Part shown: in pieces, positions 12,481 through 24,393 of the stretch
How the letters are laid out: the number at the start of each line of letters is the position of its first letter
Position numbering within the stretch: the stretch's first letter is position 1
Assembly: GCF_905475345.1 (NCBI RefSeq)
Contig: NC_066586.1
Location: 10,052,400 to 10,116,399 of the forward strand
Source of the DNA: Vespula vulgaris
Taxonomy: Eukaryota > Arthropoda > Insecta > Hymenoptera > Vespidae
DNA: 64,000 nucleotides
Reading direction: 5' to 3'
Program-made: the position numbers and the translations under genes
The notes under the pieces: model-generated
What the model saw: only the letters and a program-made list of their open reading frames with translations
The model's database searches: none
What the model was told of the DNA's origin: nothing

Positions 12481-14559
12481 TGTTTCGCGCAAATGTCGGT
12501 TGGATCACAGGTGGTGGCTCGCTTGAATCGCGAAATCTTCCTATAGCTACGAAATCTTTAGCTAAGCAGTCTCGATAGGTCGAATGGAGGAGCGTAGAAA
12601 GGTACGTAGAATCGATCATCTTTTTTTTTAAAGGAAGGGAAAAAAATCATGTTTCTTTAATCATATTTGTGTTTACTATTATATCGATTATTATCTATAG
12701 AAAATGAAATATTTAATGGTAAAGAATTTATTTCCACATGTTTATTCACAGATTTGAGATATCGTCCGATAGTGCCATTGACAGACGAACGGATGAACGA
12801 GGGGTCGCTGCTGTTTTTGGCACTTAGAGAACGCAATATTTTTCTGATGGTAGCATTCATGTCTGAAATGAAACAGGACGTAAACGGACTAGCTGATGTA
12901 GCATCTCCCTTTTGGCGAGATTTTTCCCGATCAAAGATCAACACTGGCAGTTTTCTTCGTCCACACATTTCGTATTTTATCGATAGCAGTAGGAGTACAC
13001 ATGTAAGAGAAAAATATGTCATTAACGATGGTGAACTTTGCCAATAGAAGAAAAAACAAAATATTTCAAACATGTGTCGGCTCTCTCTGTACCACTACCC
13101 TCTGTCTTTTTACTCTTCTGTAAAGACTTTACCACTCTCTACTTTTTTGCTGCTTTCTTTGCCGTGATCCCGCGGTCGCTAATCCGTCGATAGAGTTTCA
13201 GCGGTAGGCAGGAGCTTTCTGTGTGAGCGTAAGAGGGGTTGTTTGCGGTGGACTCGTCGGCCAACGGGAGACGCATTACATTTGGCAGCGATTTCACTCA
13301 GCGAGATTAAGCTTATTTTCGCCGGATCGATTCTCATTGCCAACGTGTATTTTCCCTTTTGCTAACTTTTATTCGTTTTTTCTTCCCTTTAATTTCTTTT
13401 TCCTTTTGAATCCGTTCGATATAAAATTAAAATTATCATCGACTTTGAAGGAATCACGATAAAGGCTCGTAAAATAGACACTGGAAAAACAAAAGTACTC
13501 AAGGAAAATGGCGACGGATCATCGATTGAGAAACAATGGTAGTGGAGAGAGTTAGCACGATGGTGTCTTGTAGTAGAGCGCTCGTCGCCTTTGAAGTTTC
13601 CGCTGTGGAGTTTCGGCGTTAATTGATGCGAGTCCGCAGTTCGAAAGATCAGCCTGGGTACTTCTCTGGACGACCCTCTTCTTTCCCTTTCGATTCCCGA
13701 ATGAGCATCGAAGACCCTCATCGTTCTCCAACGGCTTTAACGAGGCAAGATTACTTCATCCGTTCCAGATCTTTTCTTCGTCTTTCTCTTCCAACCCCGA
13801 ACAGAAGCTCTCTCCTCTCACTTCCTTTTCTCTCTTTCTCTTCTACATTCGATTCAAGTTTTCGAATTTCCCTAACTAACTTTTACAATATCTCCCATCC
13901 TAGTCTTTCGTTTCTATCCATAGAATCTGTTCGTATTCTCGATTCCAAACATATCTTACTTCTCGTAAAGTACTCTCGTTTCGAGAATTTTTACAATTTT
14001 TCCAAAGAAACGAGAATAATTCTCGTCTCGTTTATTATTATATTTCTTTATATCCGTATAAATCTGACGATAGTGGAACGTTTCACGTGAACGTTAATCC
14101 AGGCGTTAGAAGCGACAATAAGGAATATAAGAGAGGCAAAATAAACGAAGGGAATTTGTTTTCCCGTTGGTAAGCTCTATGTGTAAAGACGCTGCTAGAA
14201 TCTAGTACAAAAAAAGAAAGAGGATTTTAGATTTTAAAGGATTTTAAGGACGATAGATTTGCTCGATCGACTTTTCCTTTTATATTTTTCTTCGATTATT
14301 TACGTAGGTCGGTAAAGAAAAAAAAAAATAAATAGAAAACGTGTTCCGTAAAATAAATAGGAATTTTGTATCGTCTAGACACGTGTAACGTATAAGGTCT
14401 AACGTTTCGACGAAAGTATTCCCACGCGTTTTAAATCGAGTCGACTATGCCGTCGCGGACCGAAACGGATATTTGATACAGAAACGATACGTTTCAGTCG
14501 TAGCATTCTAGACGGGCGTGCCGAATGTCGCGGAGCTTGGTGTAAATTTCGCAGCAGGT
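12481..14559. other. non-coding interval with unassigned open frames
   Basis: Between 12657 and 13073, frames of 126 codons (+) and 138 codons (-) overlap antisense. Another frame of about 154 codons (+) lies at 13623-14090. None resembles a known protein, and the long one is Ser/Leu/Phe-rich because the sequence is pyrimidine-biased. A fold-back AAACGAGA...TCTCGTCTCGTTT lies around 14005-14032. I treat all of this as non-coding. Confidence 0.5.
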
Positions 14560-14617
14560 AAAGAGAGAAAGAGAGAGAGAGAGAAAGAGAAAGAAAGAGA
14601 GAGAGAGAGAGAGAGAA
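14560..14617. repeat. (GA)n microsatellite, interrupted
   Basis: A GA/GAAA tract producing Lys-Arg-Glu frames on + and Leu-Ser frames on -. Confidence 0.95.
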
Positions 14618-15570
14618 GGAATGAGGACGAAGGGTCGAAACGCGTCCGTAAAGAAACACGAGCATGCAGCGTCGGACTTATTGTGAGGGGAACAATGGTA
14701 GGAAACGCGGCCTAGCCCCGCAATCGTATAAATTAGAGGGCCAGGACTCTCTCCCTCTCTCCTATTCTCTCTGAGGACACTTTGGCCCTCTCGAACGACC
14801 CTTCCCTCCGCGCATATTAAATGCAGCACGCCTCGTGTCCCCGCCCGTCGTTCACTAAGGTATTCCTAAATTCCGTCGTCGAGCGCCACTTATCTCTGAT
14901 TTCGTAGTCCTCCATTGTACCGTGCCGGCCAACCGACGTACCTACCTACATATTCGTTCGCCGAGCACGTAGATAAAATTCACTTTTGGACACGTCCCAC
15001 CAATGGCTAACGCGACCATTTACCCGTTGGACCGTTTTCGTTCTTAGGCCTGTTGTCCGCCGACTTTTTCCACCGAATAAATTTGCAAATTCTTTCGCAC
15101 TGAATTATCTCAGTTATCGTTATAGTTTATTTCGAGAAAATATTTTCCTCCTATCTATGCTTTTGCCTTCGGCAAGCACTTCGTCATCGTGAGTTAGTAG
15201 CAGCAGCAGCAGCAGCTTGGATATCTCTCCCTTTGATGTTTGCGCGAAGCAAACCGGTACTCTCGAGTCCAAGGTGATAGCTGTGTAAACACGAATACGC
15301 GCCACGGCTTTCGGCAACTTTTCGTTCTCTAATCGTAATAACGTGGTCGGTCGATAAGTTTTTAACATAGTTCCTAACGCGGCTACGCAAACGGCACTGT
15401 TGTTACACGTCAGTGCTTTTCGCCGCATTTTCGGATTCCCCTTTCTGATTACATCAAGCCAGCTTGAAACTTGCTGTTGCATTTACCATGCATATTTTCT
15501 CGGGTCGTCTTCTCGCACTGTTTGCGCCCTCGTTAACACATTTTCAACTGTCTTGTTACCTTTCAAACGT
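14618..15570. other. non-coding interval, CpG-rich, with (AGC)n
   Basis: GC-richer than average at 14700-15000. The inverted arms AGAGGGCCA and TGGCCCTCT (near 14735-14800) could form a weak hairpin with a loop of about 48 bases. A short (AGC)5-6 run lies at about 15199-15216. No gene was recognised. Confidence 0.55.
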
Positions 15571-15697
15571 TTCTCTCTCTCTCTCTCTCTCTCTCTCTGT
15601 CCCCCATCCTTCTGCAGGTATATATGTATGTATGTATGTGTGTGTGTGTCATATATGTAACCCTCCGTTAACTAATATACATTATTTTATTTACTAA

Positions 15698-15728
<31 letters not shown>
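15571..15728. repeat. compound (CT)n / (TATG)n-(TG)n / (AT)n tracts
   Basis: A CT run at about 15571-15598 is followed by CCCCCATCCTTCTGCAG, then TATG/TG repeats (about 15618-15649), and after a 50-bp gap an (AT)n run at about 15699-15728. The CT tract plus TGCAG (ending 15617) followed by GTATAT also reads as an acceptor directly abutting a donor; because the pyrimidines come from a microsatellite, this splice reading is weak. Confidence 0.9.
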
Positions 15729-16162
15729 CATCCTTTTTTGTTATAAAAAGAAGACGTCGTTAGTAGTTTGTTGAGTAAAAAGATGTGTATTGCATATACG
15801 CGATGAATTTTATCTTCTTTCGTCCCTCCGTTATCTCAATTAGTATTAAATAAGAGAAAAATCGATTTACAAAAACTTTTAAATCGTATTTTACGACAAA
15901 CTAGTTAATTATGTTGAGTATTTGGATACGTAAAAGGTTTGTAAATACAAAGACTTCAATTAATGACAATACGAATAATCTATATGAAGAGTGTAAAACC
16001 AGTATTTAATATTTATTTTGTGTACGATAATATTTAGCATTCAGTATCCCATAAAACAATTTTTCAGTATTTTATTTATTGAGTCACATATGTATGTATC
16101 TATTTTATTTACATTTAAATAATGGTAAGCTTTCATAGCAATCATACTAAGCTTATATAAAA
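15729..16162. other. non-coding interval, AT-rich
   Basis: Low-complexity AT-rich sequence. I see nothing else in it. Confidence 0.65.
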
Positions 16163-16490
16163 GAATTTATATAAAGTAGTAGTGTGTCAGTAGGAAAACG
16201 AGTTTAGTTACACGCATCGAGGAAGAAGAAAAAGTTAGTTTTTTCTGCTTGCTCACCTCGCTGAGACTTATTCCCGGAATTTATATAGGTGAGAGTGCGA
16301 TATCCATATATGGGGGACTCACGAAGCGTAGACAGTTTTTTTTGTCTATTTGTTTCTCGCTATAGCACGGTTGTCTTTCCAAGAAATTATATAGGTTAGT
16401 GTGCTAGTTTGTTGAGGTTTCTATATTAGGGATATTTTCCGGAACTTTTTATTTCTTTTTTCATGTACTTTACAGATTTTTGTTGGATTC
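16163..16490. repeat. degenerate ~110-bp tandem repeat, about three copies
   Basis: GAATTTATATA at 16163, GAATTTATATAGG at 16277 and GAAATTATATAGG at 16383 recur at spacings of 114 and 106 bp. After each comes a G/T-rich segment containing GTGTG or GAGTGCG. Copies one and two also share AGTTTTTT-TG, then CTCGCT, then TTCC near their ends. The copies are strongly diverged. Self-alignment would settle whether this is an old satellite fragment or coincidence. Confidence 0.4.
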
Positions 16491-18035
16491 TTGTCCAAGA
16501 CATTAACAGTTTATCGACTATTATATTTTTATTTATGTTTGAACGTTTTTTTCTATTAAAAGAAGTAAATATATCTGCTTCTTTTTGTACAAAATTTAGC
16601 ACAGAAATGCTTTTTTACGAATTTACATGTTTTTTTTTTTCTGTACAGAATAAGAAGATATTCGTTTCGCATAAACGGTTCTTTCCTTAGTGCGATATCT
16701 TCAGAATGTAATTAAATTTATTCATCGTATACTTTCTCCGATATTTTCTTCAAATTGACGAGAGACTCGAGTAGACGCAATCTAGACGTCGTGGTCGTTA
16801 ACGATTTATATTCGAGTGTCGTCATAATCATGTAAAGTACAGAACACGAATCAATTTCCTCGCTTAGACGATGGTCGTACGCTACTACCATAGCTGAGTA
16901 GAAAACAGAGGTAGAAAAAGTATGACGAGAAGTATGTACGCGATGCAGTACTTGTACGAAGAACTTTCCAAGAGTCGAGTTGAAGCAGTCAGACTATTTT
17001 ACTTTTTCTATCATTTGATCCTATCACTTCGTCTCGTATCGTTTTTCTCTCTGATTCATTCTCTCCATTTGATTCGCTCCACACCATCCTTTTCGAAACA
17101 GATCGTTCTTCTTCGTTGCCTGATTCTCTTTTAAATTATCAAATATGAATATATGTTCTTATCCAAGTTATATGTTCCTATTGTTCGTTCTTGCAAAACG
17201 AATCATTCTTCGTTCTTTCGATCGGTAAGTTGGATGCTGGACTAAAAACACTGCAAAGAAGAAGCCATTATTTTTAAATATGACTCTCTTTCCAAAGATT
17301 CGATAACAGTATAGAAATTCGCTTCACTTGCTTTTATACTTCTTTTCTCTTTCCTTCTTTGCTCGTTGAGGTGAATTGCTGAGAACCACTTGTAAACATG
17401 CTCGTCGATGGTGGCCTCACTCTGGAATCATTAAAGTCTTTTCCAATGTCGTAACCATGGAATACAATATACGATAGAAAAACTTTCTCTTGAGAGATTT
17501 TTGTGGAAAACTCGAGGATACATAGTGTCAGTAGTCGCGGAATTCGATATCGTATAGGAGTACTTTTCCGATCTTTTCATTGTAAACTGCTTCGTACCGT
17601 TTTCTCTCGAATATATAGTGCGTAGGAAGAATTTATCAACCATCGCGATAACTTAATCCAAGCTGGATTATCGTGACTATTGCTACTACTATGAGAGAAT
17701 TAAAAATCGAGCGATAAGGCTCCGGGAGTATTAAGAAGCCATTATCGTGAATTGGATTACCTATTAATGGAGAGACTTGCGGGCAATGCGACGGTTTTGT
17801 TGCTTTCACGAAGCCAGAACGACTTCATTTCCCGATCAATGTCCTCTTACGCGGTCGACATTTCGATTCGAGATACTTTCGAATTGAACTCTCGATTCTT
17901 ACTGACTACGCCGTGTCCCTTCTCTCTTAAAAGATTCGAAAGCTATTTGCTTTTATGACTTTATACCTATTATACCAATAGCGAATAATTTTCAAGTACG
18001 AAGATGTTCGATATGATACATTTAAAACGGAGTTT
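16491..18035. other. non-coding interval
   Basis: AT-rich. Good donor-like sequences occur (for example ATCG/GTAAGT at about 17225) without a matching coding exon. No gene was recognised. Confidence 0.55.
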
Positions 18036-18067
18036 TGAGATCGTTCTGTTTTTATTTTAGGTATTTG
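18036..18067 (+). other. weak candidate ratcheting splice site
   Basis: GTTCTGTTTTTATTTTAG ends at 18060 and GTATTT follows immediately. The acceptor tract is T-rich with TAG rather than CAG, and the donor is poor at +4 to +6. It is listed because it has the same strand and architecture as the sites near 2665 and 24386. Confidence 0.2.
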
Positions 18068-18185
18068 CGGAATCATTCGTTAAGCTGAAGAAATCGAATG
18101 CCGATGATGGCAGGTAGTTACATGGGAAAAGCACTTTAGAAACGACGTGCATCAATTATCGTTTAGTGACTAACGTAACGATCCG

Positions 18186-18209
18186 CCTAAACCGTGAACC
18201 ACGGTTAGG
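18186..18209. repeat. short near-perfect inverted repeat
   Basis: CCTAAACCGTG (18186-18196) and CACGGTTAGG (18200-18209) are complementary over 10 bp with a single bulged A and a 3-nt spacer. It lies in a CpG-bearing, microsatellite-free stretch at 18.1-18.26 kb. It could be a dimer binding site or a small RNA hairpin. It is too short to call as a microRNA precursor. Confidence 0.5.
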
Positions 18210-21200
18210 TAGCTCGCGCTACAGTCAACACGTTAATGCCCGCAAATTCATTGATTAATAGGTGTCGGCGGTATCGATTGTCATAGCCACGCATAATATT
18301 CTCATTTCACTTGGCTTGTAATGGGTCCACTCATATACATGTTTGTACGCGAACGATTCGTGTGTAGGAATGTGTGTATGTGCGTGCGTGCGTGTACGTA
18401 TGCAGGTACGTGTGTAGCGATCGAGCGTTTTAGCAGCATCGACATCCATACATCATCTGATTCTGCCCTCCAGCAAATTTTATTTTTATCTTGCCATCGA
18501 GTTTGTCAGAGCGGACGGCGCTTCCTACGCAACGTGGAAAAATAAACAGCCCGTTAAAGTAGATGACGATAATACCCTTATCGGTGGTCTACCGCGTGTT
18601 TCAGTTCGTTAATGAGCTCGAGCTCGAGCTATGGAGTCAATCATCACGCAGTTTCGAACAACGTCAATAGCAATTTCTATAATGCAGTATTAACAGTAAG
18701 GGCTTATCTTACTTGTTAGTTTTTATCTTTAACCGTTACAAGCTTACCTCCTTTCGTCTCGATCTTTAATCATTTCTCTCGTTCCTTGTATCTTTATTAA
18801 CGTGTTACACAGATTTATATCTGGGTCGAATCATTGATCCATTTCGCGATAATCTGCAAACAATTGGCCGCATTTATAGCAATTATTTTTTGAATAGTTC
18901 AGAGTAGAGAAATACCACAATTATAGGTATGTATGAACGTTGCGTCAAAGACTATCTTAGCATACTTGCGAAATCAAACTGCGAACTTCTAAAATAAAAA
19001 TGATCACAAGCACAAAAAGGGAAAAGAAAACATTTGACTCTTCTAAAAGAACAAGGATATCGTATAATCCGTAAGAATCGATAACTAAATTCGATTGCGA
19101 AAAATGAATTTCTTCGTGATTTAATCTCAACGTCTCGTCGTTTCATAAAAAACTCGACGCACGTACATATCTGTGTTATAGTCAAAAACGAGTTTTCTAC
19201 TGTTTTTTCGTTTTAACTTGAGGAAAAAATAAGATGGGCTATGATGTACCTTGCGAAAAATACTTTACTTTAAAGCACGGGCACGTAATCCTCAATGGAC
19301 GCATTGCAATTTTGAAAATCATTTTCCCTGGATAGAAGCAGAGAAAAAGGTAGAAAGAGAGGAATAAAATCTCGTAGACAAACTCAACTGCGTCTAAAAA
19401 TTCACTGCGACTTCTTCGTAGAGCTTCGCTTACATATTCCAGGACTCGCCCGACTCTTTCTTCTTTTCTACGAAGTACCATGACAGAGGGATAGTCCCAT
19501 TCCTTGGGGACGGCCTTTACGTAAGTGTGCGCTACCGTAATCCAACAGTGGCCCGAAAAGCTGGCGGGAATGTCAAATTTTCTAGCGTTCGCTTCAAATC
19601 AGTGTCCACATAAACTGCACCGTTGGAGACGCAGATCTTTCTCGTAGGGTCTCACCCTCTTTTACTCACCCTCGAATACCGATGGAGACTTCATTGCATC
19701 GCACGGTACACATTCGTAAAATTCTTTTTTCTCATTTCCCTCTGATCCCTACCGTTCGTGCCAAGATCTTTCTCTAACCTTCTCTCTTTTGTTTACCCCT
19801 TATTTTCTCTTATTTCTTTTTCATCTTCTTCTTCTTCTTTTTCTTCACTTCTTCTTCTTTTATCTCGGTATAATTTTTAGGATCAAGAAGCGTATTCTAT
19901 ATCGACGATTATTCAGTCACAACGATTAAGACGTCTCGTTTTGCTTAAGAGACACAGTCGGGATACTGGAAAACGTTTTCTCGTTCTCGAAATCCCTCTA
20001 TACTTCTCCCTTTCCTTCTTCTCATCTTATCTCTCTTCTCTCCTCTTTCAGCCTCTCTCCATCTTCGCGGTTCTCTACTTGGTTAGATGGAAATCGCGCG
20101 AACGACTTGCTGTCAGCAACGTCGACGATAAAGTTCTCCTTTTAGGAATGAACGGGTGATATGAGATTGCGCGAAGACGTAAGCGCAGTAAGACGATTAT
20201 GGAAGGACCTAGAAGTGGTGGTTAAAGAGGCGAAGGAAGGAGGAGGCACATGGTGGAGCAGGTTGGAGAATGATATGACGTTTGTCGTCTCGTGGAACGA
20301 GATCTTTGCTTCCGTCGTCGTGGTTTCTCCTTTTTAGAGAGAACTTCGATGCAGGAATCTCGACTCTCGACATTTACGAATGTTTACACGAGATGATGAA
20401 TCGGATCTTTGGAGTATCTGATATCTGTACGATTAATGATAACAAAGTGATTTTACGAGAAAGAAAAAGATTATGTTAAGCGATACACATTTTAAAAAAG
20501 TTGTTTTTTTTAGAACAGCTTCAATTAATAAATAACTGGCAATAATATATTTTATAAGTACGCATAGTATATAATATCGACTAAAAAAAAGGTCGTCCAT
20601 GTTTTCAAGTCGCGTATAAACATTTGCAAAGTGACGCGCATATATATGTACGTGGAGATTTAAAGAGAGATTGCATCGAGGGTGTTGCCCAAAAAGTAAT
20701 AAAAATGACGTACGCCTGTACGTTATTTTGTGTTTTCTCTGAAAGGTAGCGTATGTGTAGATGTATAAATAGACATTTACATATTCTTATCAGTATTTGA
20801 GTGTAAATACATACATACGTATCTTGTCGTATCGAAGCGTACCGTGTATGCGTACGTCAAATCTACGAATATGTCTATTTACAACAAACACAAGGATAGA
20901 TACAAGCACACAAATACGTAGTAATGTATGTGTTCTGATAGGTACGAAGTGTTTCAGTATCCGCAATACGACGACAACGTGACCTCATGCGATAGAAACG
21001 CGGAAATTATTTATGTCGAATTTCGTCATCGGTCGCTTTGCAAAATTCAAGCTGCAGAATCGAAAATGCAATGGGAGGTTTCCCGAAGGGCACAGAGGGT
21101 AGGAGAAACGTGTTACGAGGCAGATTCAACCGATCGGAAACCACGACCGTCCTCTGTAATCTCTCAAATTGTTCGCCGTGTTATTTTCTGCTTTTGTCCG

Positions 21201-21379
21201 TCTGCATCGTTTTCGTTTTATTGTTAGACCAACTCGCGCGTCTCCGTCTTACGTTTGCACATTTTTCTCTGCCTTACTCCTTTCTTTTCTCTTCTTTTCT
21301 CTTTTTTACTTTCCTCCTCCTTTTCATATCATCCTTTGCCCGAACTCGTTTTTCCTGACAGACGTCAGCGTTTTATTAG
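18210..21379. other. non-coding interval
   Basis: Contains a TG/CGTG-rich stretch (about 18365-18415), a GAGCTCGAGCTCGAGCT self-complementary run near 18611-18627, a (CTT)n stretch at about 19825-19860, and a minus-strand GAG/GTAAGC donor-like site near 18745. Short frames overlap on all strands, and none resembles a known protein. Confidence 0.55.
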
Positions 21380-21810
21380 ATATAGAATTCGGATAAGGCG
21401 CCGCGAATGGATTTTATTGTTTCAAAAATTAATAATAAAAATCTTAACTATTTGCACGAGTGTGCTTTAATCTCTCGTGAACATTTTTATTGGGGACCGA
21501 ATTATTGTTGGGGATTTATAACGGCGAAAACTCGTGTGTTCGCTGGCGTTCACGTACGTGCGTTCGAAGCGATGCTATCTGGTGTAACGCGGCAAGATTT
21601 CGACGTACCGTCATGCATGCGTTAAAAGAGATAACACGCTCGGCACGCGATCCCCTAATGCCCTGCGGATTGGACGGAGGGTATCAAAAAGGTGATTTAG
21701 ACCGCGCTTGTTTTTACGGCTTGATAAGTGTGTCGCTTAATGGCCCGTGGACTTGTCGAGAGTCCCGCTCCATGATTTGTCCTCCAGTCGTTTAGAATTG
21801 ACACGCTGGT
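21380..21810. promoter_or_regulatory. low-repeat, CpG-bearing island of unknown role
   Basis: About 430 bp without microsatellites and with more even base composition than its flanks. Two overlapping plus-strand frames (72 and about 100 codons, 21407-21625 and 21490-21795) cross it; both are Cys/Arg-rich, unrecognised and without clear codon structure. A conserved non-coding element is as likely as a small exon. Confidence 0.25.
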
Positions 21811-21956
21811 AATCCACTTTAAACTTTACCCGGCAACGAGCTCGCTTTATCTTGTCGTTCATATTTCATTCGATCGCGTTGCTGCTTTGAATATCGCTGG
21901 ATTTCGATGACAAAGTAGCAGGCCAGTGCAGGATAATGAAAAGAAAAAACAGACAG

Positions 21957-21990
21957 GGAGAGAGGGAGGAGAGAGAGAGAGAGAGAGAGA
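21957..21990. repeat. (GA)n microsatellite
   Basis: A GA run preceded by GGGAGAGAGGGAGGA. Confidence 0.95.
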
Positions 21991-22395
21991 ACTTTTGCTT
22001 GTGAAAACATTTTGCTTGGATTTTAAGATGAAGTATGTACAAAGAATCGTAGATAGAAAGAGATAGAGATAGAGAAAGGGAATTCATCGATCGTCTGAGC
22101 CTTTTCAGCGGTTCTCGTTCTTTCCCTCCGATATTCCCATTGTCTTGACTACTGCGCGGGAGACCTGACTCCATTTACTACGGTAGTTTCGTAGTTTCGC
22201 AGTTTCCCAGGTTTCAGTGACTGATACTGGTGCTGTTGCTGCTGCTGGTGTTCGGGAACGGACGTTCATTTGTATCGGGAAGGGTCTGTCGGAAAACGAC
22301 TTCTGCAACTCGAAACGCTGGACCGTGGCCAGGAATTTATCCACCCGAAGCAACCCTTTCCACATTGTCTATCTCCCTCTCTCTCCGTACTTCCG

Positions 22396-22398
<3 letters not shown>
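21991..22398. other. non-coding interval with open frames on both strands
   Basis: A stop-poor, moderately GC-rich stretch in which up to five frames are open at once (22105-22480). Simultaneous openness on both strands argues against any one being a gene. A short GCTGTTGCTGCTGCTG run lies near 22231. Confidence 0.5.
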
Positions 22399-22434
<36 letters not shown>

Positions 22435-22440
22435 AGGTGG
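22399..22440 (+). repeat. (CT)n run ending in an acceptor-like TTTGCAG
   Basis: A (CT)n run of about 34 bp is followed directly by TTTGCAG (ending 22436) and GTGGAC. The combination would be a strong 3' splice acceptor on the + strand. The following sequence is not recognisably coding, so I classify this as a microsatellite and note the possible acceptor. Confidence 0.85.
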
Positions 22441-24361
22441 ACTAGCTTCGGTTGCCGTGTAAACGCCATATTTATTGCCTAGTTTCCGAGGTAAATGCGC
22501 ATGCCGTGGATTATTGGGAAGTGATCTTCCTTTATCAAGGATAATTCTACTCGTAGACGATGACGTTCGCAATCGCAGTTCCTACGAATGTCCAAACGTG
22601 CAAGAGAGAACATCACGAAATCCTCCAAATTTAGGCAAATGGGTCAAAATATGTGGTTGCATGAGAGCTCACCTTGAAACGATATGCAAACGCGTACGAG
22701 AATAATTGCACTAACGCGGAAGCGAAGCCTTCGAGAATTTATCGTTATCTGTTTCTGATGCAATTTTGGCCGTGACGACTTCTCCAGTTCGGCTTATCGA
22801 ATCGTTATCGCTTCTCGCAAACGCTTCTATTTATCCTAGTCTTTATTCCAAATAACTCGGTTGCACCAAATACCAGAACAAGTTGTTTCGCTTGGTACAT
22901 TGAACCACTATAAGCTCGTCCCTTAATAGATCGACGTGTTTGCGAGCGATTTTGGTGGTTAAGCGTGGTTACGGTTACATTAGAGATGAGTCTGGCTTTA
23001 TCAAAGATTCATTCGACACGTGTCCTTACTTCTCGTCTTTAGCTCACGACTAGTTCAGATCGTCGTTATAACCTTCTGTAGTGTGTGTAGAGCAATTTCG
23101 GTGAGCGAACGAAACCATCGGATTGGTACCATCGGACGAAGTGACGTTAACATACCACGGGATTGTTAGGGAAGTATCCACCAGGTTGGCAAGCCTGCTA
23201 TTCAGTTACCGGGTACAAATAATCAAGACTCAATTAAGTCGAAGCTCCGAATATCAAGAGTTCTCGTTCGATCTACGTTCTTTGCTACGCGACATGTTTC
23301 TTTTTCTATCTCTCTCTCCCTCTACTTCATTGCTTCCTTCGCTTCCTTTTATTCGATCAAAAACTAATCGAATTTTCCGATTCGTTTGCATTATTGTTTT
23401 ATAACTATGAATATATGAATAATACAAAAAGCTATGACGAAAGCTATGCCGAAAGGTTCATAAGGATACGCACGATATTTTGTAGCGTTCATTCCGTTTG
23501 ATGCATCATTAATATCACGTAGAAACGTAATCGTCATGATCTTGTTTTGCATAGTTTTTGAAAGGAAAACATGTGTGAACGGGCGATAAAAAACGATGCT
23601 TTTCTTTTTTTCTCTTCCTTTTTCTCTTTCTCTTTCTCTATTCGGAGTCGTGGAACGAGACCAGATCAATTTGCGATTTCGGCTTCGTGTTTCGCGCGAG
23701 AAGGAACTCGGTCGAAGTCTCCCGACGATCTAGATGGTAAATAATGACCGGAAGTTCCCAGCGGCGGAAGATGCCTCGGCGGGTCTGCACTTTGTCAGAG
23801 ACGAATGATGCGCCGCTATTCGCTGAGATCCGATCGGTTCTTGATTTACGATAGATCTTTAGATAACAATTTTTATTTTAAATCTTTCTCTTTTCCTTTT
23901 TTTCCTTCGATATAATGTCAAATTACTTTAGTACTGTGTTAACTTTTTCCTTACATTTTAGTCGAGTCGAGTTAATAGACTTAACAAATGTATATTTGGC
24001 TATGTTAATATATCTATGAATGATTGAAAACGTACAAGTAATAGCAAATATCTATTGAAGATGTGAAGAAAGACGGAGAGAAAACAAAAAGATTATTTAT
24101 TTATATGAATTTAAAAAATATTTATTGTAAAAGCAAAAGTCAAAACCAGGCCACATACGGACCACATTATTTGTTTTGAATACATACGAGAATTGGATAT
24201 AATAAACTACACATACGCGCTACCTCTCCCACGCACACTGTATATATTTACGTATGTAGCTTATTATTAAATATATGTAGATCTTAATTTTTGTTAATTT
24301 TAAATACAAATTGCTTCGTATACCACACTTAATTATCATCGTATGGTTGTAATTAAACTTA
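22441..24361. other. non-coding interval
   Basis: Mixed composition and CpG-bearing to about 23.85 kb, then AT-rich. Short frames at 22475-22705 and 23123-23404 are unrecognised. A (CTTT)n-like pyrimidine tract lies at about 23600-23640. No gene was recognised. Confidence 0.55.
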
Positions 24362-24393
24362 TTTCATTTTCCTTCCATATTACAGGTAAGAGA
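24362..24393 (+). other. candidate recursive (ratcheting) splice site, best in window
   Basis: TTTCATTTTCCTTCCATATTACAG (acceptor ending 24385) runs directly into GTAAGA (24386-24391). Both halves are good matches: a pyrimidine-rich tract plus CAG, and a near-consensus donor. Insect ratchet points have the form Y-tract-NCAG/GTAAGT. If the + strand is transcribed, splicing to 24385 would recreate a donor and remove the intron stepwise. An alternative is an ordinary acceptor of a non-coding exon that begins with GTAAGA. Confidence 0.45.

Noticed and set aside
13623..14090. About 154-codon plus-strand frame
   Set aside because: Low-complexity Ser/Leu/Phe/Arg composition, no recognisable domain, and an antisense frame is open over part of it.
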